This document shows, one piece after another, positions 35,136-45,204 of a stretch of DNA of 64,000 nt (the first letter of the stretch is position 1; every line of letters starts with the position of its first letter). The stretch lies in NCBI GenBank assembly GCA_029224465.1, contig JAQXUQ010000008.1, positions 1 to 64,000 of the forward strand, written 5' to 3'. The position numbers and the translations under genes are program-made. This DNA is from Bacillota bacterium (GTDB lineage: Bacteria; Bacillota; Clostridia; Lachnospirales; Lachnospiraceae). Under the pieces are notes generated by a model. That model was not told the DNA's origin, ran no database searches, and saw only the letters and a program-made list of their open reading frames with translations.

Positions 35136-35750
35136 ATGCTGATTACATCGATGACGAAGGCGGGCAGGACAAAGACCAGAATTACAATCGACGAAGATCT
35201 CACCATGGCCCTTTCGAATCGTGTAATCAGCATTTATGACTTTCACGAGAACAAGGAAATATCCGAAGAGATTCTCGAAAATCTGCTTGCGCAGCTGCGG
35301 CAGGATGCAGTCAGGAAGTGCGGCGACCTGCTTTCCCGTTCGGATTATTCCGAGAAAGGCCTTCGGGACAAGCTTCTGCAGGCCGGTTATCCGGGTGTTG
35401 TGGCGGATGAAACGGTCCTTCGGATGAAAGAAGCACATTACGTTGATGACCGGCGGATGGCGGAGAGCTATATCCGCTATCATGCAAAGGACAGGAGCCT
35501 CCTGCGCATCCGGATGGATCTGCAGAAAAGAGGAATCCGGGAAGATCTGATCCGGGAACTCATCGAAGAGGCCGGGAAAAACATGGGAGAGGAAATCCGG
35601 GAACTCGAGCAGGTGCAGATCCGCGTTTACATGAGGAAGAAACATTTTGATCCCGAAACTGCCGATCCGGCCGCCAGACAGAAAATGACCGCATTTCTGC
35701 TGCGCAAAGGCTACACGCAGGAAGCGGTCAGAAGAGCATTCCGCGGTTGA
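35136..35750 (+). CDS. recX: RecA regulator RecX
   Basis: A 204-residue RecX, made of three-helix repeats: LLSRSDYSEKGLRDKLLQAG, YVDDRRMAESYIRYH and AAFLLRKGY-like MTAFLLRKGYTQEAVRRAF. It modulates RecA filaments by direct binding. GAGGTGGAA lies before ATG 35136. It is co-transcribed with recA, so both should rise in the SOS response. Confidence 0.85.
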   Translation: MLITSMTKAGRTKTRITIDEDLTMALSNRVISIYDFHENKEISEEILENLLAQLRQDAVRKCGDLLSRSDYSEKGLRDKLLQAGYPGVVADETVLRMKEAHYVDDRRMAESYIRYHAKDRSLLRIRMDLQKRGIREDLIRELIEEAGKNMGEEIRELEQVQIRVYMRKKHFDPETADPAARQKMTAFLLRKGYTQEAVRRAFRG

Positions 35751-35892
35751 CATCCGCGCCGATTATGTTTAATATTTATTTGTTGTAAAACGTCAATCAG
35801 AATGCGGGATAGCAAGCTTTTCTTTCGTCTGGAAAAGATTTCGCATTCGCATTGTGCGATACAATATAACTGAATAAGGAGGTGCTCCTGTC

Positions 35893-37440
35893 ATGCTGGT
35901 TACGATCATTGCGGTGATTGTTACCCTTGCGATTGCGGTTCCCCTCAGTGTATTTCTCACGAACAGCCGGCGGAATGATGCCGACCGAAAGAAAGTGCAG
36001 AGTGCCGGGGATGAAGCGAGAGCAATTATTGACAAGGCCATTTCCGATGCTGAGAACAAGAAGCGGGAAGCTCTTCTGGAGGCTAAAGAGGAGAATCTCA
36101 AGGCCAGAAATGATCTGGAGAAGGAGATTCGGGACAGAAGGGCAGAGGTTTCACGCAACGAGAGAAGACTTCAGCAGAAGGAAGAGGCGCTCGACAAGAA
36201 GTCGGACGGACTGGAACGGAAGGAACAGTCCTTGTCATCAAGGGAAGATTCACTGCGCAAGAAGCAGGAAGAAGTTACGAAGCTCGGTGAACAGCGTACA
36301 CAGGAACTCGAACGAATTTCAGGCCTGACTACTGAACAGGCAAAAGAATACCTTTTAAAACTTGTTGAAGAGGATGTGAAACACGATTCCGCTGTCATGA
36401 TCAAGGAAGCGGAAGCGCAGGCAAAGGAAGAGGCGGACAAAAAGGCGAAGGAATATGTCGTCAGCGCAATTCAGAGGTGTGCCGCGGACCATGTCGCGGA
36501 AGCTACCATTTCGGTTGTGCAGCTGCCGAATGATGAGATGAAGGGCAGAATCATCGGCCGCGAGGGACGGAATATCCGTACGCTCGAGACGATGACCGGC
36601 GTGGATCTGATTATTGATGACACACCGGAAGCCGTCGTTATCTCGGGCTTTGATCCGATCCGCCGTGAAGTGGCGCGTATCGCTCTGGAACGTCTGATCG
36701 TCGATGGCCGGATTCACCCTGCCAGAATCGAAGAGATGGTCGAGAAGGCCAAGAAGGAAGTCGAAGCCACAATTAAGGAAGAGGGTGAAGCCGCGACGCT
36801 GGAAGTCGGTGTCCATGGCATTCATCCGGAGCTGGTAAGACTCCTTGGAAAAATGCGTTTCCGTACGAGCTACGGACAGAACGCGCTCAAACATTCGATT
36901 GAGGTTGCGCAGCTCTCCGGACTTCTTGCCGGCGAGCTGGGACTGGATGTACGCATGGCGAAGCGCGCGGGTCTTCTGCATGATATCGGAAAGGCAGTCG
37001 ATCATGAGATGGAAGGCTCCCATGTACAGCTTGGCGCGGAACTGTGCCGCAAGTACAAGGAATCGCCGATTGTGATCAACGCGGTTGAATCCCATCACGG
37101 AGATGCCGATCCGACCAGTCTTATCGCGTGCATTGTGCAGGCCGCGGACACGATTTCCGCAGCTCGTCCCGGTGCCAGAAGAGAAACGCTTGAGACTTAT
37201 ACAACAAGGCTCAAACAGCTTGAAGAAATCACCAACAGTTTTAAAGGGGTCAGCAATTCTTACGCTATTCAGGCGGGCAGAGAAGTTCGCGTAATGGTAG
37301 TTCCTGAAAAGATCAGCGATACCGATATGGTACTGCTTGCCCATGATATCTCCAAGAAGATTGAAGACGAGATGGAGTATCCGGGCCAGATCAAGGTCAA
37401 TGTAATCCGTGAATCAAGAGTGACGGATTACGCGAAGTAA
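35893..37440 (+). CDS. rny: Ribonuclease Y
   Basis: A 515-residue RNase Y, the membrane-bound endonuclease that starts bulk mRNA decay in many Firmicutes. An N-terminal TM helix ([20 protein letters not shown]) is followed by a charged coiled coil (about 30-160), a KH RNA-binding domain ([19 protein letters not shown]) and an HD metal phosphohydrolase domain with [12 protein letters not shown] and [23 protein letters not shown] is a near-perfect ribosome site before ATG 35893. A likely -10 box TACAAT (35860-35865) lies upstream, with a weak -35. Confidence 0.95.
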   Translation: MLVTIIAVIVTLAIAVPLSVFLTNSRRNDADRKKVQSAGDEARAIIDKAISDAENKKREALLEAKEENLKARNDLEKEIRDRRAEVSRNERRLQQKEEALDKKSDGLERKEQSLSSREDSLRKKQEEVTKLGEQRTQELERISGLTTEQAKEYLLKLVEEDVKHDSAVMIKEAEAQAKEEADKKAKEYVVSAIQRCAADHVAEATISVVQLPNDEMKGRIIGREGRNIRTLETMTGVDLIIDDTPEAVVISGFDPIRREVARIALERLIVDGRIHPARIEEMVEKAKKEVEATIKEEGEAATLEVGVHGIHPELVRLLGKMRFRTSYGQNALKHSIEVAQLSGLLAGELGLDVRMAKRAGLLHDIGKAVDHEMEGSHVQLGAELCRKYKESPIVINAVESHHGDADPTSLIACIVQAADTISAARPGARRETLETYTTRLKQLEEITNSFKGVSNSYAIQAGREVRVMVVPEKISDTDMVLLAHDISKKIEDEMEYPGQIKVNVIRESRVTDYAK

Positions 37441-37459
37441 CTTGTTTGCTGTAAGCTGT

Positions 37460-37490
37460 AAAGGCGGAAACGCGGTGCGCTTCCGCCTTT
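37460..37490 (+). terminator. rny terminator
   Basis: A 10-bp stem (AAAGGCGGAA pairing with TTCCGCCTTT, 37460-37469 with 37481-37490) has an 11-nt loop and ends in TTTT. It lies 20 nt after the rny stop. Confidence 0.8.
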
Positions 37491-37532
37491 TAACATATCC
37501 TGATATTTTTTACGCACGAAGGAGCGGAAGAT

Positions 37533-38069
37533 ATGGCAAACGGTAAATATGAGAGAATCGGCCGCGAACTTGTAAAACACGGTTCCATCATTGATATCTA
37601 TTCGGACAGGATGTCTCTGCCGGACGGGCGCGAAGAAAACTGGGATTTTATTGATCACCTCGGCGCTGCCGCAGTTGTGGCAGTCCGTGATGATGGCTGT
37701 ATTCTGATGGTTCGCCAGTTCAGGACAACGGTTTCGGATTATACACTGGAACTGCCTGCAGGCAAACGGGACAGAAAAGGAGAAGCGTCCTCGGAAATCG
37801 CGGCGCGTGAGCTTTCCGAGGAGACAGGTTATACAGCGGATAAGCTCGAGCTGCTGGTCGGTTTTTATACAACAATTGCTTTCTGCAGCGAACAGATTGA
37901 TGTCTACCTTGCCACCGGACTGCATAAGGGAGAGCAGCATCTGGACAGCGATGAATTCTTAAGCGTGGAAGCTTATACGCCGGAGGAACTGGAACAGATG
38001 ATCTACAGCGGTAAAATCATTGACGCCAAGACAACAGCGGGTATCCTTGCATACCTTCGGAGGAAATAA
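37533..38069 (+). CDS. Nudix hydrolase, ADP-ribose pyrophosphatase type
   Basis: A 178-residue enzyme of the ADP-ribose pyrophosphatase group, cleaving ADP-ribose to AMP and ribose 5-phosphate. The Nudix box is in LPAGKRDRKGEASSEIAARE then LSEETGY, with one residue more than usual between the first Gly and Glu. The upstream VRQFRTTVSDYTLELP is the family's substrate loop. GAAGGAGCGGAAG lies before ATG 37533. The DAHP synthase gene starts 3 nt after its stop, so the two are co-transcribed. Confidence 0.85.
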   Translation: MANGKYERIGRELVKHGSIIDIYSDRMSLPDGREENWDFIDHLGAAAVVAVRDDGCILMVRQFRTTVSDYTLELPAGKRDRKGEASSEIAARELSEETGYTADKLELLVGFYTTIAFCSEQIDVYLATGLHKGEQHLDSDEFLSVEAYTPEELEQMIYSGKIIDAKTTAGILAYLRRK

Positions 38070-38072
38070 GCC

Positions 38073-39101
38073 ATGTCATTCACATTTGTACAGGCGCTGC
38101 CGACGCCGGCGGAAATCCGGGAGGCATACCCGCTTCCGGCCGCTTTCGCAAAACTCAAGGAGAAGCGGGATCAGGAGATCAAGGACGTCCTGGCGGGAAA
38201 AGACCCCAGATTCCTGATGATTATCGGGCCCTGTTCGGCAGACAATGAAAGCGCGGTGTGCGAATATGTCTCCCGCCTTGCGAGAGTCAACGACCGGGTC
38301 TTAGAGAAGCTGCTTCTGATTCCCAGAATTTACACAAACAAACCGAGAACAACCGGCGAAGGATATAAAGGAATTACTTCCCAGCCGGATCCGCAGGGGC
38401 GAACGGATTTCAAGGCGGGCCTCATTGCCATGCGCAAGATGCAGATTCACGCAATTGAAGTGTCCGGACTGACCGCTGCTGATGAAATGCTGTATCCGGA
38501 TAACTGGGGATACGTGCAGGACATCCTGAGCTATGTCGCGATCGGGGCGCGCAGCGTTGAGGATCAGCAGCACCGGCTTGCTACGAGCGGCTTTGATGTA
38601 GCCAGCGGCATGAAAAATCCGACGAGCGGAGATTTCAATGTGATGCTGAATTCTGTTTTCGCGGCACAGCACCCGCACGAGTTCACCTATAGAGGATACG
38701 AGGTGCGTACGGACGGCAACCCGTATGCCCACTGCGTGCTGCGCGGCGCCGTCAATAAACGCGGCAATAATACGCCGAACTATCACTACGAAGACATTGT
38801 GCGGCTGATCGATCTGTATGAGAAACGGGATCTGAAAAACCCCGCCTGCGTCATCGATACAAACCACAGCAATTCCAACAAGCAGTTCCGTGAGCAGATC
38901 CGTATCTCCAAGGAAGTGCTGCAGAACAGAAAATCCAACCCGGCGATCCGGGAAATGGTCAAAGGCCTGATGATTGAAAGTTATCTGGAGGAGGGCTGCC
39001 AGAAGATCGGAGAAGGCATTTACGGCAAGTCAATTACCGACCCGTGCCTTGGCTGGGAAGACACTGAAAAGCTGATCCTGGAGATCGCGGAAATGGTGTG
39101 A
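38073..39101 (+). CDS. 3-deoxy-7-phosphoheptulonate synthase, class I alpha (AroF/G/H type)
   Basis: A 342-residue DAHP synthase. It joins phosphoenolpyruvate and erythrose 4-phosphate, the first step of aromatic amino acid synthesis. Seen: FLMIIGPCSADNE, LLLIPRIYTNKPRTTGEGYKG, GARSVEDQQHR, LRGAVNKRGNNTPNYHYED and VIDTNHSNSNKQF (metal-site residues). The E. coli-like alpha form includes the N-terminal extension used for feedback inhibition by an aromatic amino acid; which one cannot be read safely. No other shikimate genes are near. Confidence 0.93.
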   Translation: MSFTFVQALPTPAEIREAYPLPAAFAKLKEKRDQEIKDVLAGKDPRFLMIIGPCSADNESAVCEYVSRLARVNDRVLEKLLLIPRIYTNKPRTTGEGYKGITSQPDPQGRTDFKAGLIAMRKMQIHAIEVSGLTAADEMLYPDNWGYVQDILSYVAIGARSVEDQQHRLATSGFDVASGMKNPTSGDFNVMLNSVFAAQHPHEFTYRGYEVRTDGNPYAHCVLRGAVNKRGNNTPNYHYEDIVRLIDLYEKRDLKNPACVIDTNHSNSNKQFREQIRISKEVLQNRKSNPAIREMVKGLMIESYLEEGCQKIGEGIYGKSITDPCLGWEDTEKLILEIAEMV

Positions 39102-39107
39102 GTCTGA

Positions 39108-39136
39108 TTGCCGCCATCATGAATCGGGGGTATAAT
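39108..39136 (+). promoter_or_regulatory. glgA: glgA promoter
   Basis: TTGCCG (39108-39113) and TATAAT (39131-39136) are separated by 17 bp, 36 bp before the glgA ATG. Confidence 0.75.
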
Positions 39137-39172
39137 TTATTTGTGTTTGCAGCCACAAGGGGGTAAAGCTCT

Positions 39173-40621
39173 ATGAAAAACATTCTGTTCGTAGCTTCGG
39201 AAGGCGTTCCTTTCATCAAGACAGGCGGACTTGCAGATGTCGTAGGTTCTCTGCCGAAGGAAATTGACAAGAATTATTATGATGTCAGGGTATTCCTTCC
39301 CAAGTATTCCTGCATGCGGCAGGAGATGAAAGACCGCATGGAATACATTACCAGCTTCTACATGGACTTCGACTGGAAGAGCATGTATGTCGGCATCCTG
39401 AAAGCGGAAGCGAATGGCGTTATCTATTACTTCATCGATAATGAAGAGCTTTTCAATACCTACAAACCGTACACGGATGACGCGCTTTTTGAAATCAAGC
39501 GTTTCTCCTTCTTCTCGAAGGCGGTTCTTTCCGCTCTGCCGACGATCGGTTTCCGCCCGGATCTGATTCACTGCCATGACTGGCAGACAGGACTTGTTCC
39601 GGTTTATCTGAAGGAACGTTTTCAGGAGAATGAGTTCTACCGCGGCATCAAGACGGTGATGACAATTCATAACCTTCGTTTCCAGGGCAAATGGAATGTC
39701 CGGGATGTCGAGAATATCACCGGCTTATCCGGGTATTATTTCACACCGGATAAGCTGGAGGCATACAAGGATGCGAATCTGTTAAAGGGCGGCATTGTGT
39801 ACGCCGACGCGATTACGACGGTCAGCCCGACCTATGCGGAAGAAATCAAGACGCCGTATTACGGGGAGGGTCTCGACGGTATTCTGAACGCGAGAGCGCA
39901 TGATCTCCGCGGAATCTTAAACGGCATTGACTATGACGAGTTCAATCCGGAAACCGATAAACGCATACCGCACCCGTATAACGCTTCCAATTTCCGCAAA
40001 GAGAAGATCCGGAACAAAATGGAACTGCAGAAGGAACTGGGGCTGCGGCAGGATGAGAAGTGCTTCATGATCGGCATTGTCTCCCGGCTGACGGATCAGA
40101 AGGGCTTTGATCTGATTGCCTATGTGATGGAAGAGATGCTGTCTCTCGATGCCATTCAGGTCGTTGTCCTGGGAACGGGAGAGGAACGCTACGAAAATAT
40201 GTTCCGGTATTTCGATGAAAAGTATTCGGACAAGCTCGCTGCAAACATTTATTATTCGGAAGATATGTCGCACAAGATTTATGCGGCAAGCGATGCTTTT
40301 CTGATGCCGTCTTTGTTTGAGCCCTGCGGACTCAGCCAGCTGATGGCTCTGCGCTATGGTACGGTTCCGATCGTCCGTGAAACCGGCGGCCTCAAGGATA
40401 CCGTTTCTCCTTACAATGAGTTTGAACAGACCGGTACCGGATTTACGTTCAGCAACTATAACGCGCATGAGATGATGCATGCCGTGCGCTATGCGGAGCG
40501 GATTTTCTACGACAAGAAGAGAGACTGGAATCATATCGTCGACAGAGATATGGCGGCAGATTTTTCGTGGAAGGTATCGGCGGGCAAGTATCAGCTGATG
40601 TATGACTGGCTGATCGGATAA
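39173..40621 (+). CDS. glgA: Glycogen (starch) synthase
   Basis: A 482-residue GT5 enzyme that extends alpha-1,4-glucan from ADP-glucose. The N-terminal KTGGLADVVGSLP loop binds the donor. LIHCHDWQTGLVPVYL, AITTVSPTYAEEI, IVSRLTDQKGFDLI and MPSLFEPCGLSQLMALRYG follow in the expected order. AAGGGGGT lies before ATG 39173. Other glycogen genes (glgC, glgB) are not in the window. The flippase gene follows 16 nt later, an unusual partner probably reflecting a shared transcript only. Confidence 0.94.
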   Translation: MKNILFVASEGVPFIKTGGLADVVGSLPKEIDKNYYDVRVFLPKYSCMRQEMKDRMEYITSFYMDFDWKSMYVGILKAEANGVIYYFIDNEELFNTYKPYTDDALFEIKRFSFFSKAVLSALPTIGFRPDLIHCHDWQTGLVPVYLKERFQENEFYRGIKTVMTIHNLRFQGKWNVRDVENITGLSGYYFTPDKLEAYKDANLLKGGIVYADAITTVSPTYAEEIKTPYYGEGLDGILNARAHDLRGILNGIDYDEFNPETDKRIPHPYNASNFRKEKIRNKMELQKELGLRQDEKCFMIGIVSRLTDQKGFDLIAYVMEEMLSLDAIQVVVLGTGEERYENMFRYFDEKYSDKLAANIYYSEDMSHKIYAASDAFLMPSLFEPCGLSQLMALRYGTVPIVRETGGLKDTVSPYNEFEQTGTGFTFSNYNAHEMMHAVRYAERIFYDKKRDWNHIVDRDMAADFSWKVSAGKYQLMYDWLIG

Positions 40622-40637
40622 GCCTCACAGGAGTTTT

Positions 40638-42305
40638 ATGACAGACAATTCCAGACGGACTTCGGACGGAGTGCTGGTACAGGCCGGGATTCTCGCGGCA
40701 GCAAGTATGATCGTGAGAATCGTCGGCCTTTTATACCGGGCTCCGTTAACCGCCATTATCGGCGATGAAGGCAATGGCTATTACGGCACTGCCTATAACA
40801 TCTATACCATCATTCTGATGGTTTCTTCTTATAGTATTCCATCCGCTATTTCCAAACTGATCGCGCAGAAAAGGGCAGTCGGAGAATACAAAAACGCGCA
40901 CAGAGTCTTCCTCTGCGCGGTTCTGTACGGTCTTGGCGTCGGGATCCTCGGAAGCGCACTGTTATACTTCGGCGCCGGAGCGCTTGTTCCCGCGGTCGCG
41001 GTGCCGGTTCTTCGCGTCTTTGCGCCGACCATCATATTCTTCGGAATTCTGGCAGCTCTTCGCGGCTATTTTCAAGGACATGGATCGATGGTGCAGACAT
41101 CGGTATCCCAGATCCTTGAACAGCTCGCGAATGCGGTCGTTTCGATCGGTGCAGCCGCGGTTTTAATCAGGATCGCCGCTGCAAACGGAGCGGATACAAC
41201 GAAGAAGGCACAGATGGGCGCGTCGGGCAGCGCTCTCGGGACCGGCGCGGGTGTACTGGCCGCGCTCGTTTTCATGGCAGTCTGCTACCTGAAAGGCCGC
41301 GGTAAGATCAGAAGATCGCTGCAGGAAGATCAGACGGGCAGGTTAGATACGTACGGCCATATCCTGAAAGAAACGGTTCTTGTCATTACGCCGTTTATGC
41401 TCAGCGGCTTTATTCTGAATCTTACAACATCGCTGAATCAGACGATCTATTATAAAATCATGATCAATCTGCGCGGCATGGACGAAACGCTTGCGACGAC
41501 GCTGTACGGGATTTTCTCGAACAAGGCGGTCGTAATTTCCAATATCCCGATCTCAATCGCAACGGCAGTGTCCTCGGCGATTATTCCCGGCATTTCGGCT
41601 TCGTTTGCAAAAGGAGATCTCGAGGATACGAAACGGCGCGTCACGAACGCAACAAGAATTACCGCGATGATTGCGATTCCCTCGTTCGCGGGTCTGCTGA
41701 CGCTCGCAAGACCTGTGACGATGCTGATGTTTCCGCAGATGGAGTCTCTGCCGATGGCATCGCGGCTTCTGTCGCTCCTTTCTGTCACGGTCGTGTTTTA
41801 TTCGATTTCGACGATTACAAACGCGGCGCTGCAGTCGATCGGCAAGATGAGCATGCCTCTGGTTTCGGCGGGGATCGCGCTGATCGTGCAGACAGCAGCG
41901 CTGTGTCTGATTCTTGTGACAACAAACACGGATATTTATGCCCTTGTAATCGTGAGCGTGCTGTATTCCTTCATGATTTTTATCGTGAATGAGCTGTTTT
42001 TGAAGAAATATCTCGGAATCCGGCGGGATCTGAAGTTGCTGTTCATCCGTCCGCTTTTATGTGCGGCGGTGATGGGAGCCGCGGCATGGATTGTCTATCA
42101 TGCGGTTTGTCTCCTTGTTTCGGCAGCCGGACTGCACCGCGCGTATTTCGTGAATCTGACAGGCACTGCGGCAGGACTTCTTACCGCCGTAATTGTTTAT
42201 TTCTTCCTGCTCATAAAGAGCCGTACTATGACGGAAGAGAATCTGCGGAGCCTTCCGAAAGGAGAGAAGATCGTCCGGTTTCTCCGGAAATTCAAATGGC
42301 TTTGA
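40638..42305 (+). CDS. MATE/MOP-type lipid-linked oligosaccharide flippase (SpoVB/MurJ-like)
   Basis: A 555-residue membrane protein with about 14 TM helices. The start (GVLVQAGILAAASMIVRIVGLLYRAPL) and GNGYYGTAYNIYTIILMVSS are typical of the SpoVB/YtgP branch of the MOP superfamily, which moves lipid II or related undecaprenyl-linked sugars. Helices alternate with short loops, and the C-terminal tail is basic. Whether it is the main MurJ function or a sporulation or exopolysaccharide flippase cannot be decided. AGGAG lies before ATG 40638. Confidence 0.85.
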   Translation: MTDNSRRTSDGVLVQAGILAAASMIVRIVGLLYRAPLTAIIGDEGNGYYGTAYNIYTIILMVSSYSIPSAISKLIAQKRAVGEYKNAHRVFLCAVLYGLGVGILGSALLYFGAGALVPAVAVPVLRVFAPTIIFFGILAALRGYFQGHGSMVQTSVSQILEQLANAVVSIGAAAVLIRIAAANGADTTKKAQMGASGSALGTGAGVLAALVFMAVCYLKGRGKIRRSLQEDQTGRLDTYGHILKETVLVITPFMLSGFILNLTTSLNQTIYYKIMINLRGMDETLATTLYGIFSNKAVVISNIPISIATAVSSAIIPGISASFAKGDLEDTKRRVTNATRITAMIAIPSFAGLLTLARPVTMLMFPQMESLPMASRLLSLLSVTVVFYSISTITNAALQSIGKMSMPLVSAGIALIVQTAALCLILVTTNTDIYALVIVSVLYSFMIFIVNELFLKKYLGIRRDLKLLFIRPLLCAAVMGAAAWIVYHAVCLLVSAAGLHRAYFVNLTGTAAGLLTAVIVYFFLLIKSRTMTEENLRSLPKGEKIVRFLRKFKWL

Positions 42306-42349
42306 GAAAAATCAAAGAGTCCCGGTAAAAATTACCCGGCTCTGAAGGG

Positions 42350-42386
42350 AAAGGACTGCGCCTTATTCTATCAGGCGCAGTCCTTT
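42350..42386 (-). terminator. rqcH terminator hairpin
   Basis: A perfect 13-bp stem (42350-42362 with 42374-42386) has an 11-nt loop containing the rqcH stop. On the minus strand it is followed by TTTCCCTTC. A weaker hairpin near 42317-42344 lies between it and the flippase stop and may serve the plus strand. Confidence 0.6.
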
Positions 42387-44165
42387 GATATCTGCCTTCG
42401 CGGTCAGAGAATAATTGCTGTGGTAAATGACAAAGCCCGGTCTTGCGCCGGAAGGCTTTTTAACGCCTTTGCGTTCGAGGTAGTCAATCTCCACGCGGCC
42501 GGCTTCTCTTCCCTGAGAGTAGTAGGCGGCAAGCGAAGCGGCCTCCTCAAAAGCTCTGTCAGGGATCTGTTCGAACGGCTTTCCGCCGGTGCATAAAATC
42601 ACGTGAGAGCCGGGAACATCGTTCGCGTGAAACCAGATGTCCGTGGGCTTTGCGAAATGGAAAGTCAGCTCATCGTTCTGGGTGTTGTTTTTCCCGACAT
42701 ACAGGTCATAACCGTCAGACGAGACATAGTGCAAGGGCCTTCCTTTCTGCACTCTGGAACTTCCTTTTCCGGAGCCCTTCTGCGGCTTCGCGTGGATAAA
42801 ACCGGATTCTTCCAGTTCCCTGCGGATTTGCGCCAGATCCCCTTCCGTTGTTGACAGGTCCAGCGAAGTGCGGATGCTCCGGAGCTGACTGATTTCGGAT
42901 TTTACCTGTTCTGTCAGCTGCGTGAGCGCCTCGGCGGTACGCTTCTGCTTCATATATTTGTCAAAATAGCGCTGCGCGTTCTGCTGCGGCGTTCTGGCAG
43001 GATCAAGAGGAACCTTTACCGTCTCTCCGGTATAATAATTCTCAAGCTGCGCGCTTTCCGCACCTTCCGGAATATTGTATCCGTAGGTGTTTAACAGCTC
43101 GCCGTACAGACGGTACTTTTCTCTTTTCTGTGTATCTTTGAGCTGTTTGCTCTGCAGGTCGTATTTGTGCACATCTCTTTCCAGAATGGTCTGCACAATC
43201 CGGCGGAGGTCCTGCGACTTCTGCCGGATTCTGGTGACGGCATTCTTTTCCTGATAGTAGTTTTCGATCAGAGCGGAGATGGAATCGTAAGTTCCGGATG
43301 GAAGATCCCGGTACATCGTAAGCGGAACCGCGCTGTATTCGACCGGCTCTCCCTGCGATAACGTGCCCGCCGCACCGAGATGGTAATACACCGTCGGCGT
43401 AAAATCTCCGTTCCGCACATAACCGAGCATCGTTTCAAAGGTGTTGTAGAAGAGCTCCTGCTCGTCCTCTGAGAGCTCCGATACGCTGCGGTCCTGACCA
43501 AGCCTTGCCCTGAAAACAGTCTCTTCGGCAATGATATTCGAAAAACCGGTAAAACTGCGGACCAGAAATGCCGCAGCCGGCACATGCTCTCCCTGTAATG
43601 CTGCAATGAAATTTTCCTTTGTCTCCGTAAGGGGATTCCTTTTTCCCTGCGTTTCCGGAATAAAGTATTCCCGGCCCGGTAGAACTTCCCGCACGGAACT
43701 GACCATCGCGGAGACATGTTTGATACTGTCCACAATGTGCGTATGCTCCTTGTCATCCAGAAGAATGATGTTGGAGTGCTTGCCCATGAGCTCGATGACG
43801 AGGACATGACGGCACAGATCCCCCATTTCATTCATATGTTCGATTTCAAACCGGATGCTGCGCTCGAGCCCGGGCTGCGTAACGGAAACGATTTTCCCGT
43901 TCTGCAGATATTTGCGCAAAAGCATGCAGAATGCAGGTGCGCTGGCAGGCGCCTGCCTGTTCGCATCTGTCAGATAGCAGAGCGGAAGAGACGGGTCCGC
44001 GCTAAGGCAAAGGCGTACCTGACCACCGCCTTTTTCCATCATAGGTTTTAATGTAAGAAGCAGTTCATCACTTTCCGGCATGATGACGCGGAAAATTCGC
44101 GCGCCGGTGAGTCGGTCAGAAAGTTCGTTTGCAAGAGCCGCTGTTGTAAATCCGTCAAATGCCAT
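42363..44165 (-). CDS. rqcH: Ribosome quality control factor RqcH (NFACT family)
   Basis: A 600-residue NFACT protein, formerly called fibronectin-binding protein. In Bacillus RqcH binds stalled 50S subunits and adds C-terminal Ala tails to nascent chains. Order: NFACT-N (MAFDGFTTAALANELSDRL), a helix-hairpin-helix region, a long coiled coil (about 280-430) and the C-terminal NFACT-R domain (DLYVGKNNTQNDELTFHFAK, DIWFHANDVPGSHVI). I choose ATG 44165 because GGAGGC precedes it; the open frame runs about 140 codons further but that part is not protein-like. It is divergent from yicC. Confidence 0.9.
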   Translation of the reverse strand: MAFDGFTTAALANELSDRLTGARIFRVIMPESDELLLTLKPMMEKGGGQVRLCLSADPSLPLCYLTDANRQAPASAPAFCMLLRKYLQNGKIVSVTQPGLERSIRFEIEHMNEMGDLCRHVLVIELMGKHSNIILLDDKEHTHIVDSIKHVSAMVSSVREVLPGREYFIPETQGKRNPLTETKENFIAALQGEHVPAAAFLVRSFTGFSNIIAEETVFRARLGQDRSVSELSEDEQELFYNTFETMLGYVRNGDFTPTVYYHLGAAGTLSQGEPVEYSAVPLTMYRDLPSGTYDSISALIENYYQEKNAVTRIRQKSQDLRRIVQTILERDVHKYDLQSKQLKDTQKREKYRLYGELLNTYGYNIPEGAESAQLENYYTGETVKVPLDPARTPQQNAQRYFDKYMKQKRTAEALTQLTEQVKSEISQLRSIRTSLDLSTTEGDLAQIRRELEESGFIHAKPQKGSGKGSSRVQKGRPLHYVSSDGYDLYVGKNNTQNDELTFHFAKPTDIWFHANDVPGSHVILCTGGKPFEQIPDRAFEEAASLAAYYSQGREAGRVEIDYLERKGVKKPSGARPGFVIYHSNYSLTAKADIKGLRLIE

Positions 44166-44216
44166 AATTGCCTCCGGGAAGATTCTGCGTCCTCTTAGGA
44201 TACAGCAAAAACAGCC

Positions 44217-44245
44217 TTGATACAACATACCCGCAAAGCTATAAT
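44217..44245 (+). promoter_or_regulatory. yicC-gmk promoter
   Basis: TTGATA (44217-44222) and TATAAT (44240-44245) with an ideal 17-bp spacer, one base from full consensus. Transcription should start near 44252. Confidence 0.88.
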
Positions 44246-44285
44246 GATTCTGTATGTGTGGAAACGGACAGAAAGGGGGCCTGTT

Positions 44286-45164
44286 TTGGCGAAAAGCATG
44301 ACGGGATACGGCCGGAGCGAGCTTGGAGAAAATGGCCGTAAATTCACGGCGGAAATCAAATCGGTAAATAACCGGTATCTGGACATTAATATCCGCATGC
44401 CGCGACAGTTCAATCCTTTCGAGGCGCAGCTGCGGACATTGCTCAAGGGCTATATTACGCGCGGAAAGGTGGATGTCTTCATTACGTTTGAAGACCTTTC
44501 GGGAGAATCCGTCTGTGTGACTTATAACCGCGCGCTCGCGGGGCAGTATCTGGAGAGGCTTTCGGAGCTTGCGCAGGATTATCATCTGCAGAACAACATG
44601 ACGGCAGACAGGCTTTCAAATTATCCCGGTGTTTTCACGGAGCAGGAAGTGGAGCCGGATGAATCGCAGCTTTATGAGCCGCTGCAGCGCTGCCTTCTTG
44701 ATGCCGCACAGCAGTTTCTGGAGGCCAGGGTCAAGGAGGGCAGATTCATTGAAGGCGACCTTTTGAAGAAGCTGGACGATATTCAAAAGCTTGTTGACTT
44801 TATTGCCGACAGGGCGCCTTCGATTGTGGAAGCGTATCAGAAAAGGCTCAAGGAGAAGATGACCGAGCTTTTGTCGGACGCGAATATTGATGAGACAAGA
44901 ATCCTGCAGGAAACCGCGCTGTATTCTGACAAGGTCTGTGTTGACGAAGAACTGGTACGGCTGAGGAGCCACCTTAAGGCAACGAGGGACGCACTCTCTT
45001 CCGAAGAAAGCGTGGGAAGAAAACTCGATTTCCTCGCGCAGGAAATGAACCGGGAAGCGAATACAATTCTTTCGAAGACCGATGACGCACAGTCCGCGGC
45101 TGCGGCAATTGAACTCAAGACAGAGATCGAAAAAGTCCGGGAACAGATTCAGAACCTGGAATAA
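44286..45164 (+). CDS. yicC: YicC-family endoribonuclease
   Basis: A 292-residue YicC protein. It starts with the family hallmark KSMTGYGRSEL, followed by EIKSVNNRYLDINIRMP, and ends with the DUF1732-type region (VGRKLDFLAQEMNREANTI, SKTDDAQ). The family has been linked to RNA cleavage. A TTG start at 44286 is chosen because AAAGGGGG ends 6 nt upstream and no ATG gives a family-like start. It lies 40 nt ahead of gmk; the remA gene that often separates the two in Firmicutes is absent. Confidence 0.9.
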   Translation: MAKSMTGYGRSELGENGRKFTAEIKSVNNRYLDINIRMPRQFNPFEAQLRTLLKGYITRGKVDVFITFEDLSGESVCVTYNRALAGQYLERLSELAQDYHLQNNMTADRLSNYPGVFTEQEVEPDESQLYEPLQRCLLDAAQQFLEARVKEGRFIEGDLLKKLDDIQKLVDFIADRAPSIVEAYQKRLKEKMTELLSDANIDETRILQETALYSDKVCVDEELVRLRSHLKATRDALSSEESVGRKLDFLAQEMNREANTILSKTDDAQSAAAAIELKTEIEKVREQIQNLE

Positions 45165-45204
45165 TCATGATGGAAGCAATGACAGGAAGGAGAGCTGCAA
45201 ACGA

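Noticed and set aside
44166-44585. N-terminal extension of rqcH to 740 residues
   Set aside because: The NFACT family starts at MAFDGFT (44165), which has its own GGAGGC. The extension overlaps the yicC promoter and start.
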